A stretch of 64,000 nucleotides of DNA. Source: Nocardioides sp. SR21 (GTDB taxonomy: Bacteria; Actinomycetota; Actinomycetes; Propionibacteriales; Nocardioidaceae). The translations under genes and the position numbers were made by a program. The DNA lies in the NCBI RefSeq assembly GCF_022761125.1, contig NZ_JAKWJR010000007.1, forward strand, positions 248,001 to 312,000, written 5' to 3'. This document shows positions 26,026-33,379 of the stretch, in pieces. The notes beneath the pieces were generated by a model. It did not search any database. It worked only from the letters and a program-made list of their open reading frames with translations, and had not been told where the DNA came from. The first letter of the stretch is position 1, and the number at the start of each line of letters is the position of its first letter.

Positions 26026-28992
26026 GTGTTCCATCTCGGGCGGGTCAGGCTTGCCGTGCTCGCGCTGACGCCCGTCGTCGCGCTCAGCACCGCCCTGGCG
26101 GGTGCGCCCACGTCCTCCGCACAGTCCGCAGGGAAGGACGTCGCCCCGGTCGACGCGGCCCGCGCCGCGTTCGGCAGCGAGCCCCTCCCGGAGGCGGGCG
26201 TCTACAACGTCATCCTGAAGGCTCCTCCCTCGGCGTCGTACGCCGGAGGCCGCAAGGGCTACGCCCGGACCGCGCCGGCTACCGGCGGGTCGTTCAGCCC
26301 CCGGTCGGCCGCGGTGCAGCAGTACGAGCGGCTCCTGGCCAACCAGCAGGACCGGCTCCTCCAGCGGGTCGGCGACCCGACCACGATCTACCGCTACACC
26401 ACGGCGCTCAACGGGTTCTCCGCCCAGCTCACCGGCGCCCAGGTGCTCGCGCTCCGCAAGGACGCCAGCGTCCTGACGGTGAACCCGCAGGAGCACGTGG
26501 TCGCCAACACCGTGCACACTCCCGAGTTCCTGCACATGAGCGGCAAGAAGGGGCAGTGGGCCAAGCACGGCGGCACGGCCAAGGCCGGCAAGGGCGTCGT
26601 CGTCGGTGTCATCGACACCGGCATCTGGCCCGAGAACCCCTCGTTCAAGGGCAAGAAGGGCCCCGTGAGCGTGCCGGGCTTCTACGGCACCTGCGAGGCC
26701 GGTGAGGACTTCCCGGCCACGACCTGCAACTCCAAGGTGATCGGCGCCCGCTACTACGACGCCTACACCGAGGGCAAGGAGCTCGCCGAGACCGAGTACC
26801 GCTCGCCGCGCGACGGTGGCGGCCACGGCTCGCACACCGCCTCGACCGCGGCCGGCAACTACGGCGTCAAGGTCAAGATCGAGGGTCAGGACTTCGGCAA
26901 GGCCTCGGGCATGGCGCCGGCCGCCATGATCTCGGTCTACAAGGTGCTGTGGAGTTTCGAGGACGACTCCCAGGACGGCGGCAGCGACGTCGACATCATC
27001 GCGGCGATCGACGACGCGGTCAGCGACGGCGTGGACGTCATCAACTACTCGATCGGCAGCACCGGCGGCGGTGACGCCTTCACCGACGCCAGCAACCTGG
27101 CCTTCATGAACGCCTCCGTCGCCGGCGTGTTCGTGGCGACCTCGGCGGGCAACGACGGCCCGGACGCCACGACCGTGGGTAACAACGGCCCCTGGCTGAC
27201 CACGACGGCGGCCAGCACGTCGTACAACTACCAGGGTGGCGTGGTGCTCGGGAACGGCGCCAAGTACGTCGGCGCGATGGTCAGTGACAAGGCCGTCCCG
27301 ACCAGCCCGTTCGTGTATGCCGCCGACGTGGAGGTCCCGGAGTCCGAGGACGACGGCCTCTGCGGCCCGGACTCGCTGGACCCGTCGAAGGTCGAGGGCA
27401 CGATCGTCGCCTGTGACCGCGGCGTCTACGACCGGATCGCCAAGAGCGCCGAGGTCGCGCGTGCCGGAGGTCTCGGCATGGTGCTGCTGAACGTCAGCGA
27501 CAACAGCATCGACGCGGACTTCCACGCGGTCCCGACCGTGCACATCAACGTGCCGGACGCCGACGCGGTCTACGCCTACGTGACCGAGGACGCGAACCCG
27601 ACGGCCCGGATCAACCCGGCCCTGGCCGACAACACGCCGGTGCCCCAGATCGCCGGGTTCTCCTCGCGCGGCCCGGCCGCCGCCGGCGCCGGTGGTGGCG
27701 ACATCATCAAGCCGGACATCGCGGCTCCGGGTGTCAGCGTCGTCGCCGCGGTCGCACCGCCCAGCAACCACGGGCACAAGTGGGACCTCTACTCCGGCAC
27801 GTCGATGGCATCGCCGCACATCGCGGGCCTGGCCGCCTTCATCCACCGGCTCGAGCCGTACTGGAGCCCGGCCATGATCAAGTCGGCGATGATGACGACG
27901 TCGTACGACCTCAAGGACGAGGCCCCGTCCCCGTTCGCGCAGGGCGCCGGTCAGGTCGACCCGCGGAAGTTCCTGGACCCGGGCATCGTGTTCGACGCCC
28001 GCGGTGCCGACTACCTGAACTTCCTGTCCGGTCAGGGCGTCACCACCGCCACCGGTGCGCCGCTGACGCCGAACCCCATCGACGCCAGCGACCTGAACCT
28101 GCCGTCGATCGGCATCGGTGACCTCGTCGGCACCCAGACGGTGACCCGTCGGGTGACCAACGTGTCGGGCAAGAGCGAGACCTACACGATCGGCTCGACC
28201 GGCCTCGACGGCGTCACCGTCGCCGCCGAGCCGGCGTCGATCAGCGTCCCGGCTGGCGCGACCCGGAGCTTCAAGGTCACGCTGACCGCGGAGAACGACG
28301 CCGCGTTCGGCGAGTACACCACCGGCAAGCTGACCATGACCGGGAACCGCGGCCACAAGGTCCAGCTCCCCGTGCAGATCAAGCCGGAGGCGCTGGTCGC
28401 CGACGACGAGGTCGTCGGGACGGTCCCGAACGGGACGGCCACTGTCGAGGGCCTGGCGGGCTTCTCCGGCTCGATCGACCTCAAGCCCTCGGGCCTGGTC
28501 GGTTCGACGCCGGTCGTCCAGGACCTGCCCGCGGGTGGGTTCGACTACCAGGCGCCGAACGCCGACGCGGACACCTTCAAGTCCACCGTGGTGGTGCCCG
28601 AGGGCTCCTCGGTGCGGTTCCGCACCGACGGTGACCCGGATGACGACCTGGACCTGTGGGTCTACCTCGACGGCGAGCTGATCGGCTACTCGGCCACGGC
28701 GAGCTCCGACGAGGTCGTCACCGGCATCGGCGTCCCGGCCGGCACCTACGAGGTGTACGTCAACGCCTTCGCCGCCGGCGAGGGTGCGGCGACGATGCGC
28801 TACGACCAGTGGGTGGTCGCCGACGGCACCGACGCCGGCAACCTCGACCTCGACCCCGACCCGCTCACGGTCGAGACCGGTGAGCCGTTCTCGTACACCG
28901 CGAGCTGGACGGGACTCGACGAGGCGAAGAACTGGTTCGGGTACGTCACCTACGGCGATCGCGACATGCACACGATCGTCCAGGTCGACTAG
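26026..28992 (+). CDS. Secreted subtilisin-like (S8) serine protease with PA domain
   Basis: 988 residues from GTG 26026, 10 nt after GAGGGA; a TTG at 26020 is an alternative. A signal peptide (MFHLGRVRLAVLALTPVVALSTALAGAPTSSA) precedes an I9 inhibitor propeptide (about 60-165; YNVILKAPP...YRYTTALNGFSAQLT). The catalytic triad is Asp197 (GVIDTGIW), His267 (GGHGSHTAS) and Ser593 (GTSMASPH), with oxyanion Asn in ATSAGNDGP. A PA domain is inserted before the Ser (about 440-540). A C-terminal Fn3-like region and a jelly-roll/PPC-like segment follow. The layout resembles plant cucumisin-type subtilases found in actinobacteria. It is an extracellular, self-processed protease. Confidence 0.93.
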   Translation: MFHLGRVRLAVLALTPVVALSTALAGAPTSSAQSAGKDVAPVDAARAAFGSEPLPEAGVYNVILKAPPSASYAGGRKGYARTAPATGGSFSPRSAAVQQYERLLANQQDRLLQRVGDPTTIYRYTTALNGFSAQLTGAQVLALRKDASVLTVNPQEHVVANTVHTPEFLHMSGKKGQWAKHGGTAKAGKGVVVGVIDTGIWPENPSFKGKKGPVSVPGFYGTCEAGEDFPATTCNSKVIGARYYDAYTEGKELAETEYRSPRDGGGHGSHTASTAAGNYGVKVKIEGQDFGKASGMAPAAMISVYKVLWSFEDDSQDGGSDVDIIAAIDDAVSDGVDVINYSIGSTGGGDAFTDASNLAFMNASVAGVFVATSAGNDGPDATTVGNNGPWLTTTAASTSYNYQGGVVLGNGAKYVGAMVSDKAVPTSPFVYAADVEVPESEDDGLCGPDSLDPSKVEGTIVACDRGVYDRIAKSAEVARAGGLGMVLLNVSDNSIDADFHAVPTVHINVPDADAVYAYVTEDANPTARINPALADNTPVPQIAGFSSRGPAAAGAGGGDIIKPDIAAPGVSVVAAVAPPSNHGHKWDLYSGTSMASPHIAGLAAFIHRLEPYWSPAMIKSAMMTTSYDLKDEAPSPFAQGAGQVDPRKFLDPGIVFDARGADYLNFLSGQGVTTATGAPLTPNPIDASDLNLPSIGIGDLVGTQTVTRRVTNVSGKSETYTIGSTGLDGVTVAAEPASISVPAGATRSFKVTLTAENDAAFGEYTTGKLTMTGNRGHKVQLPVQIKPEALVADDEVVGTVPNGTATVEGLAGFSGSIDLKPSGLVGSTPVVQDLPAGGFDYQAPNADADTFKSTVVVPEGSSVRFRTDGDPDDDLDLWVYLDGELIGYSATASSDEVVTGIGVPAGTYEVYVNAFAAGEGAATMRYDQWVVADGTDAGNLDLDPDPLTVETGEPFSYTASWTGLDEAKNWFGYVTYGDRDMHTIVQVD

Positions 28993-29007
28993 CAGCAACA
29001 GCACGCA

Positions 29008-29046
29008 CTCCGGCCCCGTCCCGCACCCAGCGGGGCGGGGCCGGAG
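29008..29046. terminator. Bidirectional terminator after the S8 protease gene
   Basis: GC-rich inverted repeat of 15 bp (29008-29022 with 29032-29046; CTCCGGCCCCG arms, one G-T pair) lies between the convergent S8 and anchored-propeller genes. Confidence 0.8.
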
Positions 29047-29049
29047 TCG

Positions 29050-30306
29050 TCACTGGAAGCCGCCGTCGGGGGTCCACACCAGGCGGTCGTCGATCGTCAG
29101 GCCGTCGCCGTCGCCGAGCGGCTGCCCCGTCTCACCGGGCAGGTACGTCGACGTCCAGGTGCGCAGGTCGGGTGACGCCGCGACGGCGAGCCCGTCGCGG
29201 CACGTCATGACGACGGCGAAGCCCGCGGGGCCGGACTCGTAGCCGTCCTGCCACGTGCACCGGGCCCCCGCCGGCGCTCCCTCGAGCAGGACCGGATCGC
29301 TCCAGTGCTCGTCGCCGAGCAGGTGACTCTGCACCTGGATCCGCTGCCCGTCCGGCGAGCCGAAGGTGACGTCGTGCCAGTGCACGAACCCGATCGACGA
29401 GGAGTCGCAGCAGCCGCGCCGTACGTCGACGAGGTCGAACCCGCTCGCGTCCTCGGTCGTGCTCGTCCAGCCGCCGTCGTCCGCGACGAACCAGAACGTC
29501 GCGCCGCGGTGGTCGGACGGGTTCACCTGCACCCAGCTGTCGCTCCAGGTCGCGAGGTAGGTGCGGCAGTCCGAGGTCCGGTTGCCGCGCAGCGGTTCCG
29601 TACGCCGGTCCTGGACGGTGAGGCTCGCCGAGCCGGGTGCGCTCGTGTACAGCGCGAAGGTGCAGGACCCGCGGTCGGGCGCCGAGCCGACCATCCGCAG
29701 CGATCCGTCGGGCGCGAGCACGGGCTCCGACGGTGACGCGCGGTGGTAGTCGAAGCCGGGATGGTCCTCCCAGCGCTCCTCGTGGAACCCGTCCGACTCG
29801 TCCCAGAACAGCACGCCCTCGACGGACTGTCCCAGGTAGGCCGTCGACCCGTCCGGCGTCACCTGCGCCTCCGTGGCCCGGGACCCGGTGGCCTCGCACG
29901 TCAGGTCGCGGCAGACGACAGCGACGTACGACGCGCTGCCGTCGCTGTCGTCGTGGACGTCGGAGGTGTAGGTCTCCACGATGGCGGCGGTGCCGCCGCC
30001 GTACCGGACGGTGTTCTCGATCGCGAGGTTCTCGCGGTCGTCCCAGACGGTCTCGGGCGCGGTCCAGCCGTGCCCGTCCGGGTCGCGCCACTGCACGACG
30101 AGCGCGTGACCGTCGGGCGATCCGAGCGCGAGCTGGGCGTCGCCGTCCGGCAGGTCGACGTAGACGTTCGGCTCGCCGCGGTCGTTCCCGTAGCGCTCGA
30201 GGGCGTGGTCGTACTCGCCGTCCGCGTGCCACAGGCTCCACGCGGCCACCGCTCCGGCGCCGAACACCAGGAGGGCGAGCAGCACCACGAGCCCGAGTCG
30301 ACGCAT
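29050..30306 (-). CDS. Membrane-anchored extracytoplasmic protein, propeller-like
   Basis: 418 residues. The leaderless ATG 30306 begins a single TM or uncleaved signal (about 3-24). The remainder is extracytoplasmic, acidic and Trp/Asp-rich, with repeats such as GSPDGHALVVQWRDPDG, VLAPDGSLRMVG, GSPDGQRIQVQSH and VAASPDLRTWTSTYL. Those SPDG turns and strand-like blocks fit a six- or seven-bladed beta-propeller of the sialidase/BNR type, but no catalytic set is evident. A CC pair in DVRRGCCDSSS and four other Cys could form disulfides. Function unknown; it may bind glycans or proteins outside the cell. Confidence 0.68.
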   Translation of the reverse strand: MRRLGLVVLLALLVFGAGAVAAWSLWHADGEYDHALERYGNDRGEPNVYVDLPDGDAQLALGSPDGHALVVQWRDPDGHGWTAPETVWDDRENLAIENTVRYGGGTAAIVETYTSDVHDDSDGSASYVAVVCRDLTCEATGSRATEAQVTPDGSTAYLGQSVEGVLFWDESDGFHEERWEDHPGFDYHRASPSEPVLAPDGSLRMVGSAPDRGSCTFALYTSAPGSASLTVQDRRTEPLRGNRTSDCRTYLATWSDSWVQVNPSDHRGATFWFVADDGGWTSTTEDASGFDLVDVRRGCCDSSSIGFVHWHDVTFGSPDGQRIQVQSHLLGDEHWSDPVLLEGAPAGARCTWQDGYESGPAGFAVVMTCRDGLAVAASPDLRTWTSTYLPGETGQPLGDGDGLTIDDRLVWTPDGGFQ

Positions 30307-30313
30307 GCCGTGC

Positions 30314-30319
30314 AGCCTA
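30314..30319 (-). promoter_or_regulatory. Minus-10 box TAGGCT (minus strand)
   Basis: On the minus strand TAGGCT ends 7 nt before ATG 30306. This is a leaderless arrangement and fixes the start. Confidence 0.55.
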
Positions 30320-30345
30320 GGCACAGCATGCGCCGAACCGGATCG

Positions 30346-30975
30346 TCACCGTCGGGCGGCGACCTTCCCGGTCGCCGCCGACATCACCGCTCGCTCGCTG
30401 TAGCCCGCCTTCGAGCCGGTGACCTCCACACTGATCCGCTGGCCCTTCAGCGCCTTGGTCAGCCGCAGGTTCGGCCCGGTCGCGTGGTCGAGCGCGACGC
30501 CGCCGGCGTACCACTGGATCTCCAGCGCCACCGGCGCCGGCTTCCAGGCGCCGGTCACGACCTTGAGGGTCTTGCCGACCCTGGCCTTGCCGGTGATCCT
30601 CGGCTGCACCGCCTTCAGCGTGCCGGTCGCGACGTGCTGCCCGGTCGACGTCCGGGTGAGCGTGGCGTACCCGGCCTTCGTGCCGGTGACCCGGACGGCC
30701 AGGGTCTTCCGGGCGTCCGCCGCCGACGGGGTGTACGTCGCTGCGGTCGCCCCGGAGATGGGCGCACCGTTGGCGAGCCACTGGTAGGCGAGCGCCACCG
30801 GCTGCGGGCTCCAGCTGCCGGCGTCCGCAATGAGCGCGACGCCCACCTTGGCGTTCCCTGAGATCGTCGGCGTCCCGCCGGTCAGCGTGGCGGGGACGAC
30901 GGTGACCGCGGCCGAGGTCCTCGCCAGGTCGGCGTACCCGCCCTTGGTGCCGGTCACGGGCAACGCGATGGTCAA
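30346..30975 (-). pseudogene. Fragment of an Ig-like repeat surface protein
   Basis: About 209 residues carrying two full repeats, each opening P(T/R)I(S/T)G(N/K)A(K/R)VG and closing V(T)GT/SKAGY..., and the tail end of a third at the N-terminus (LPVTGTKGGYADLART). The only available start is a TTG with no ribosome site, 18 nt after the oxidase stop, and there is no signal peptide. The first repeat is cut in the middle. This looks like the 3' remnant of a larger exported multi-repeat protein, truncated by a junction with the oxidase gene. If translated, it would depend on coupling to the oxidase. Confidence 0.6.
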
Positions 30976-30992
30976 CGGGTTCGAGGTGACGG

Positions 30993-32216
30993 TCAGCGCG
31001 ATCGCCTGATGATGGCGTCGGCGGCCCGGTGGCCGCTGCGCAGCGCGCCCTCCATCAGGCCGCCGTGCTCGGCGTCGACGTACTCGCCCGCGAAGCCCAC
31101 CGCCCCGACCGACGCCTCGAGCGCCCGGTGGTCGTCGCCGCTCAGGTCCGCCGGCCGGCTGCTGTAGGCGCCGCGGGCGAACGGGTCGTCGGACCAGGTG
31201 CTGAGCAGCGGCGCATCGTCGGCGAACGACAGGTCGGGCCGGATCGCGTGCACCGCGTCCCGCCAGGTGTCGGGCCCGGACGCGACGTCCAGGGCGGCGA
31301 GGCCCGGCGCGGAGCCCGCGAAGCTCGAGAGGACGGGGGCGACCGTGCCCTCGACGTCGACCGCGGTCCAGGTCCAGAACCGGCCGGGCACCGACAGCAG
31401 GGCGCTGGTCCCGGGCGCCTCGGCCAGCGCCAGGTGCAGCTTCGCTGCGTGCCCCTGCGTGAGCCGCCGCATGGCGGCGCGCTTCGCGTCGGTGGTGGGT
31501 ACGGCGACATCACCCGACAGCAGCACCGCGAGCGGAAGCGCGACCACGACCTCCTCGTACTCGGCCTCCCCGGTCGTGGTCGTGACGCGGACGCCGCCCT
31601 CGTGCTCGGCGACCGAGGTGACGACCTCGCCGCAGCGCACCGCCGTGCCCAGCCGCTCGGCCAGACCGAGCGCCAGCCCCTGGTTGCCGCCGCCCAGTCG
31701 ATGGCTCGGCCGGGGCTCGAAGGAGGCGATGTGGTCGATGGCCGAGGAGTCGACCGTGTCGGCGGGCGCGGCGCTCGAGATCTCGATGCGCGCCCGCAGC
31801 GCCTCCTCGAGGTCGCCGGACAGCCCGAGCAGGGTGAGCACCTCGTCGACGGAGGCGGGCCGCCCGAGCTCGCGGACGAGCTGCGCTGCCCGGCGGCCGG
31901 CGTCAGCGAGCATCGCGACCGTGATGTCCGGCGTCTCCGCGAGCTGGCGAACGTAGTACGACATCCCGCTGTCGACCACGGGAAGGCCGAGGTCCGCGGC
32001 GAGCGCCCGGAAGGTGTCGTAGCCGTCGAGCACGAACTCCGCGCCGCGCTCGACCACGCAGGTGCGGCCGCCGACGTCGAGGATGTGCGACCAGACGCGG
32101 CCGCCGACGCGGTCGCGCGCCTCGAGCACGGTCACGTCCAGGCCCGCCTCGGCGAGGCGGGTGGCGGCGGCCAGCCCGGCGAGGCCGGCACCGAGCACCG
32201 CGATCCGTGGAGACAC
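30993..32216 (-). CDS. FAD-dependent amine-oxidase-like oxidoreductase
   Basis: 407 residues. The leaderless GTG 32216 begins directly at the dinucleotide-binding fold: MSPRIAVLGAGLAGLAAATRLAEAGLDVTVLEARDRVGGRVWS (GxGxxG, then Glu for the ribose and the RxGGR motif). The C-terminal FAD motif is VGFAGEYVDAEHGGLMEGALRSGHRAA. The family oxidises amines or related substrates, or acts as a desaturase such as protoporphyrinogen oxidase; nothing here separates these. No membrane segments are seen. It is divergent from the two small secreted paralogues, with only about 50 bp between start codons. Confidence 0.85.
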   Translation of the reverse strand: MSPRIAVLGAGLAGLAAATRLAEAGLDVTVLEARDRVGGRVWSHILDVGGRTCVVERGAEFVLDGYDTFRALAADLGLPVVDSGMSYYVRQLAETPDITVAMLADAGRRAAQLVRELGRPASVDEVLTLLGLSGDLEEALRARIEISSAAPADTVDSSAIDHIASFEPRPSHRLGGGNQGLALGLAERLGTAVRCGEVVTSVAEHEGGVRVTTTTGEAEYEEVVVALPLAVLLSGDVAVPTTDAKRAAMRRLTQGHAAKLHLALAEAPGTSALLSVPGRFWTWTAVDVEGTVAPVLSSFAGSAPGLAALDVASGPDTWRDAVHAIRPDLSFADDAPLLSTWSDDPFARGAYSSRPADLSGDDHRALEASVGAVGFAGEYVDAEHGGLMEGALRSGHRAADAIIRRSR

Positions 32217-32223
32217 GCTTCGG

Positions 32224-32229
32224 ATGCTA
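32224..32229 (-). promoter_or_regulatory. Minus-10 box TAGCAT (minus strand)
   Basis: TAGCAT on the minus strand ends 7 nt before GTG 32216, again leaderless. Confidence 0.5.
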
Positions 32230-32267
32230 CGACGCAACCTTCGGCCGGCTCCTTGCGTCAACAGAGC

Positions 32268-32774
32268 ATGAACCTTCGACTCGGGACCTTGAACCTGCCT
32301 CTCTCGCTCCTCGTGGGTGCGGCCGTCGCCCTGACGCTGACCCCCGCCCCCGCGCACGCCACCGCCGACCCGGACAAGCCGAGGCTGATCGCCTACGCCG
32401 GCGGCGAGTCGCCCGGCGTACAGGTGCAGGAGCGCGCCGACGCCAAGAACCTGCGCGGTGCCCCCAAGGCCTTCAAGCGCTTCATCGGCAAGAAGGCGCA
32501 GCGCCTCACCGACCACTCGACCTGCACCGACGGCTACGTCGGCGTGACCGTCGAGTTCCTGCGCACCGACGGCTACGCCGTCGGCGACGTCAACGACTGC
32601 GGTGGTTACGTGGCGCTGTGGGCCGTGGCGGACGGCCGCTGGAAGGAGATCGCGGGCACCCAGGACTTCTGGAGCTGCGGGGTCCTGAAGCGGCACGTGG
32701 TGCCGAGCAGCATCGCGGGCGACCGGTGCTACGACATCCGGGCCCAGCGCCTGCGGCACTACCACCAGCGCTGA
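32268..32774 (+). CDS. Small secreted protein, member 1 of a tandem paralogous pair
   Basis: 168 residues with a signal peptide (about 1-34, ending PAHATA). The mature domain has four Cys and the pattern FKRFIGKKAQRL...C...VEFLRTDGYA...C.G..ALW.VADGRWKEIAGTQDFWSC..LKRHVVPSSIAGDRCYD. The next gene encodes the same pattern, so the two arose by duplication. I recognise no named family. The conserved Cys suggest disulfides and an extracellular location. Confidence 0.7.
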   Translation: MNLRLGTLNLPLSLLVGAAVALTLTPAPAHATADPDKPRLIAYAGGESPGVQVQERADAKNLRGAPKAFKRFIGKKAQRLTDHSTCTDGYVGVTVEFLRTDGYAVGDVNDCGGYVALWAVADGRWKEIAGTQDFWSCGVLKRHVVPSSIAGDRCYDIRAQRLRHYHQR

Positions 32775-32800
32775 GCGGCGCGTCGACGAAGGGGATGACG

Positions 32801-33316
32801 ATGACCGGGAAGAAGTGGACGGCGTACGTCGCCGCCGTGGGCGTGCTGCTCGCGATGGTGGTCACGAGCTCGGCCACCGCGGCCGGCACCGGCACGCGCG
32901 GCGTCGTGTGGCGCGGGGACGGGGTCGAGATCCATCGGGCCTCGGGCGACCTGCGCAAGCTCGCGAGGACCGACAGCGAGTTCCGCGCCTTCACGAAGAA
33001 GAAGCTGAACCAGCTCTGGGGCTGGACCGACGACGACCCGGACTGCCGGACGGCGCCGCTGGTCGTCATCAAGAGGTGGCGCTCCGACGGCTGGGCGCAG
33101 ATCACGAACATGGGCGTGTTCGCCGAGCCCGAGGAGAAGTGCGCGCAGGGCGGGCACTGGGAGATCTGGGGCAAGAAGGACGGTCGCTGGCGCACGGTGA
33201 TCGGCGGTCAGGACGTGCCGCAGTGTGCCGAGCTGCGCCGCAAGCAGGTCCCGGTGGGCTTCGCGACGTGGTGCTTCACCCACCAGGACGAGGTCGTGCG
33301 GTACACCGGCCCGTGA
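32801..33316 (+). CDS. Small secreted protein, member 2 of a tandem paralogous pair
   Basis: 171 residues from ATG 32801, preferred over ATG 32795 because AAGGGG lies 6 nt before it. A signal peptide (about 1-28) precedes a domain paralogous to the previous gene product: FRAFTKKKLNQLWG...C...IKRWRSDGWAQI...C..G..EIWGKKDGRWRTVIGGQDVPQCAELRRKQVPVGFATWCF. The shared DGRW...GxQDxxxC...VP core aligns without gaps. It ends 63 bp before narG, so the DosR-like box lies just downstream. Function unknown. Confidence 0.7.
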   Translation: MTGKKWTAYVAAVGVLLAMVVTSSATAAGTGTRGVVWRGDGVEIHRASGDLRKLARTDSEFRAFTKKKLNQLWGWTDDDPDCRTAPLVVIKRWRSDGWAQITNMGVFAEPEEKCAQGGHWEIWGKKDGRWRTVIGGQDVPQCAELRRKQVPVGFATWCFTHQDEVVRYTGP

Positions 33317-33327
33317 TCACCCGCTTC

Positions 33328-33344
33328 GGGGGACCTTGGTCCCT
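33328..33344 (+). promoter_or_regulatory. DosR/DevR-like box upstream of narG
   Basis: Perfect palindrome GGGACC-TT-GGTCCC at 33330-33343 within GGGGGACCTTGGTCCCT. The GGGAC-N4-GTCCC arrangement is that of the mycobacterial DosR box. Its centre (33336.5) lies 43.5 bp before ATG 33380, the position expected for an activator touching RNA polymerase at the minus-35 region if the transcript is leaderless. Confidence 0.6.
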
Positions 33345-33367
33345 TTACATGGCGGTGAGGGCCTCCA

Positions 33368-33373
33368 TACGTT
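33368..33373 (+). promoter_or_regulatory. Minus-10 box TACGTT of narG
   Basis: TACGTT ends 6 nt before ATG 33380. No good minus-35 is seen, fitting an activator-dependent promoter driven from the box at 33328-33344. Confidence 0.45.
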
Positions 33374-33379
33374 GATGGC

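Noticed and set aside
22837-29004. Minus-strand open frame of 2055 codons opposite the MMPL and S8 genes
   Set aside because: It is an antisense shadow of high-GC coding DNA. The plus strand encodes two recognisable proteins with signatures, and the minus frame has Arg/Gly/Val-rich text without domains.
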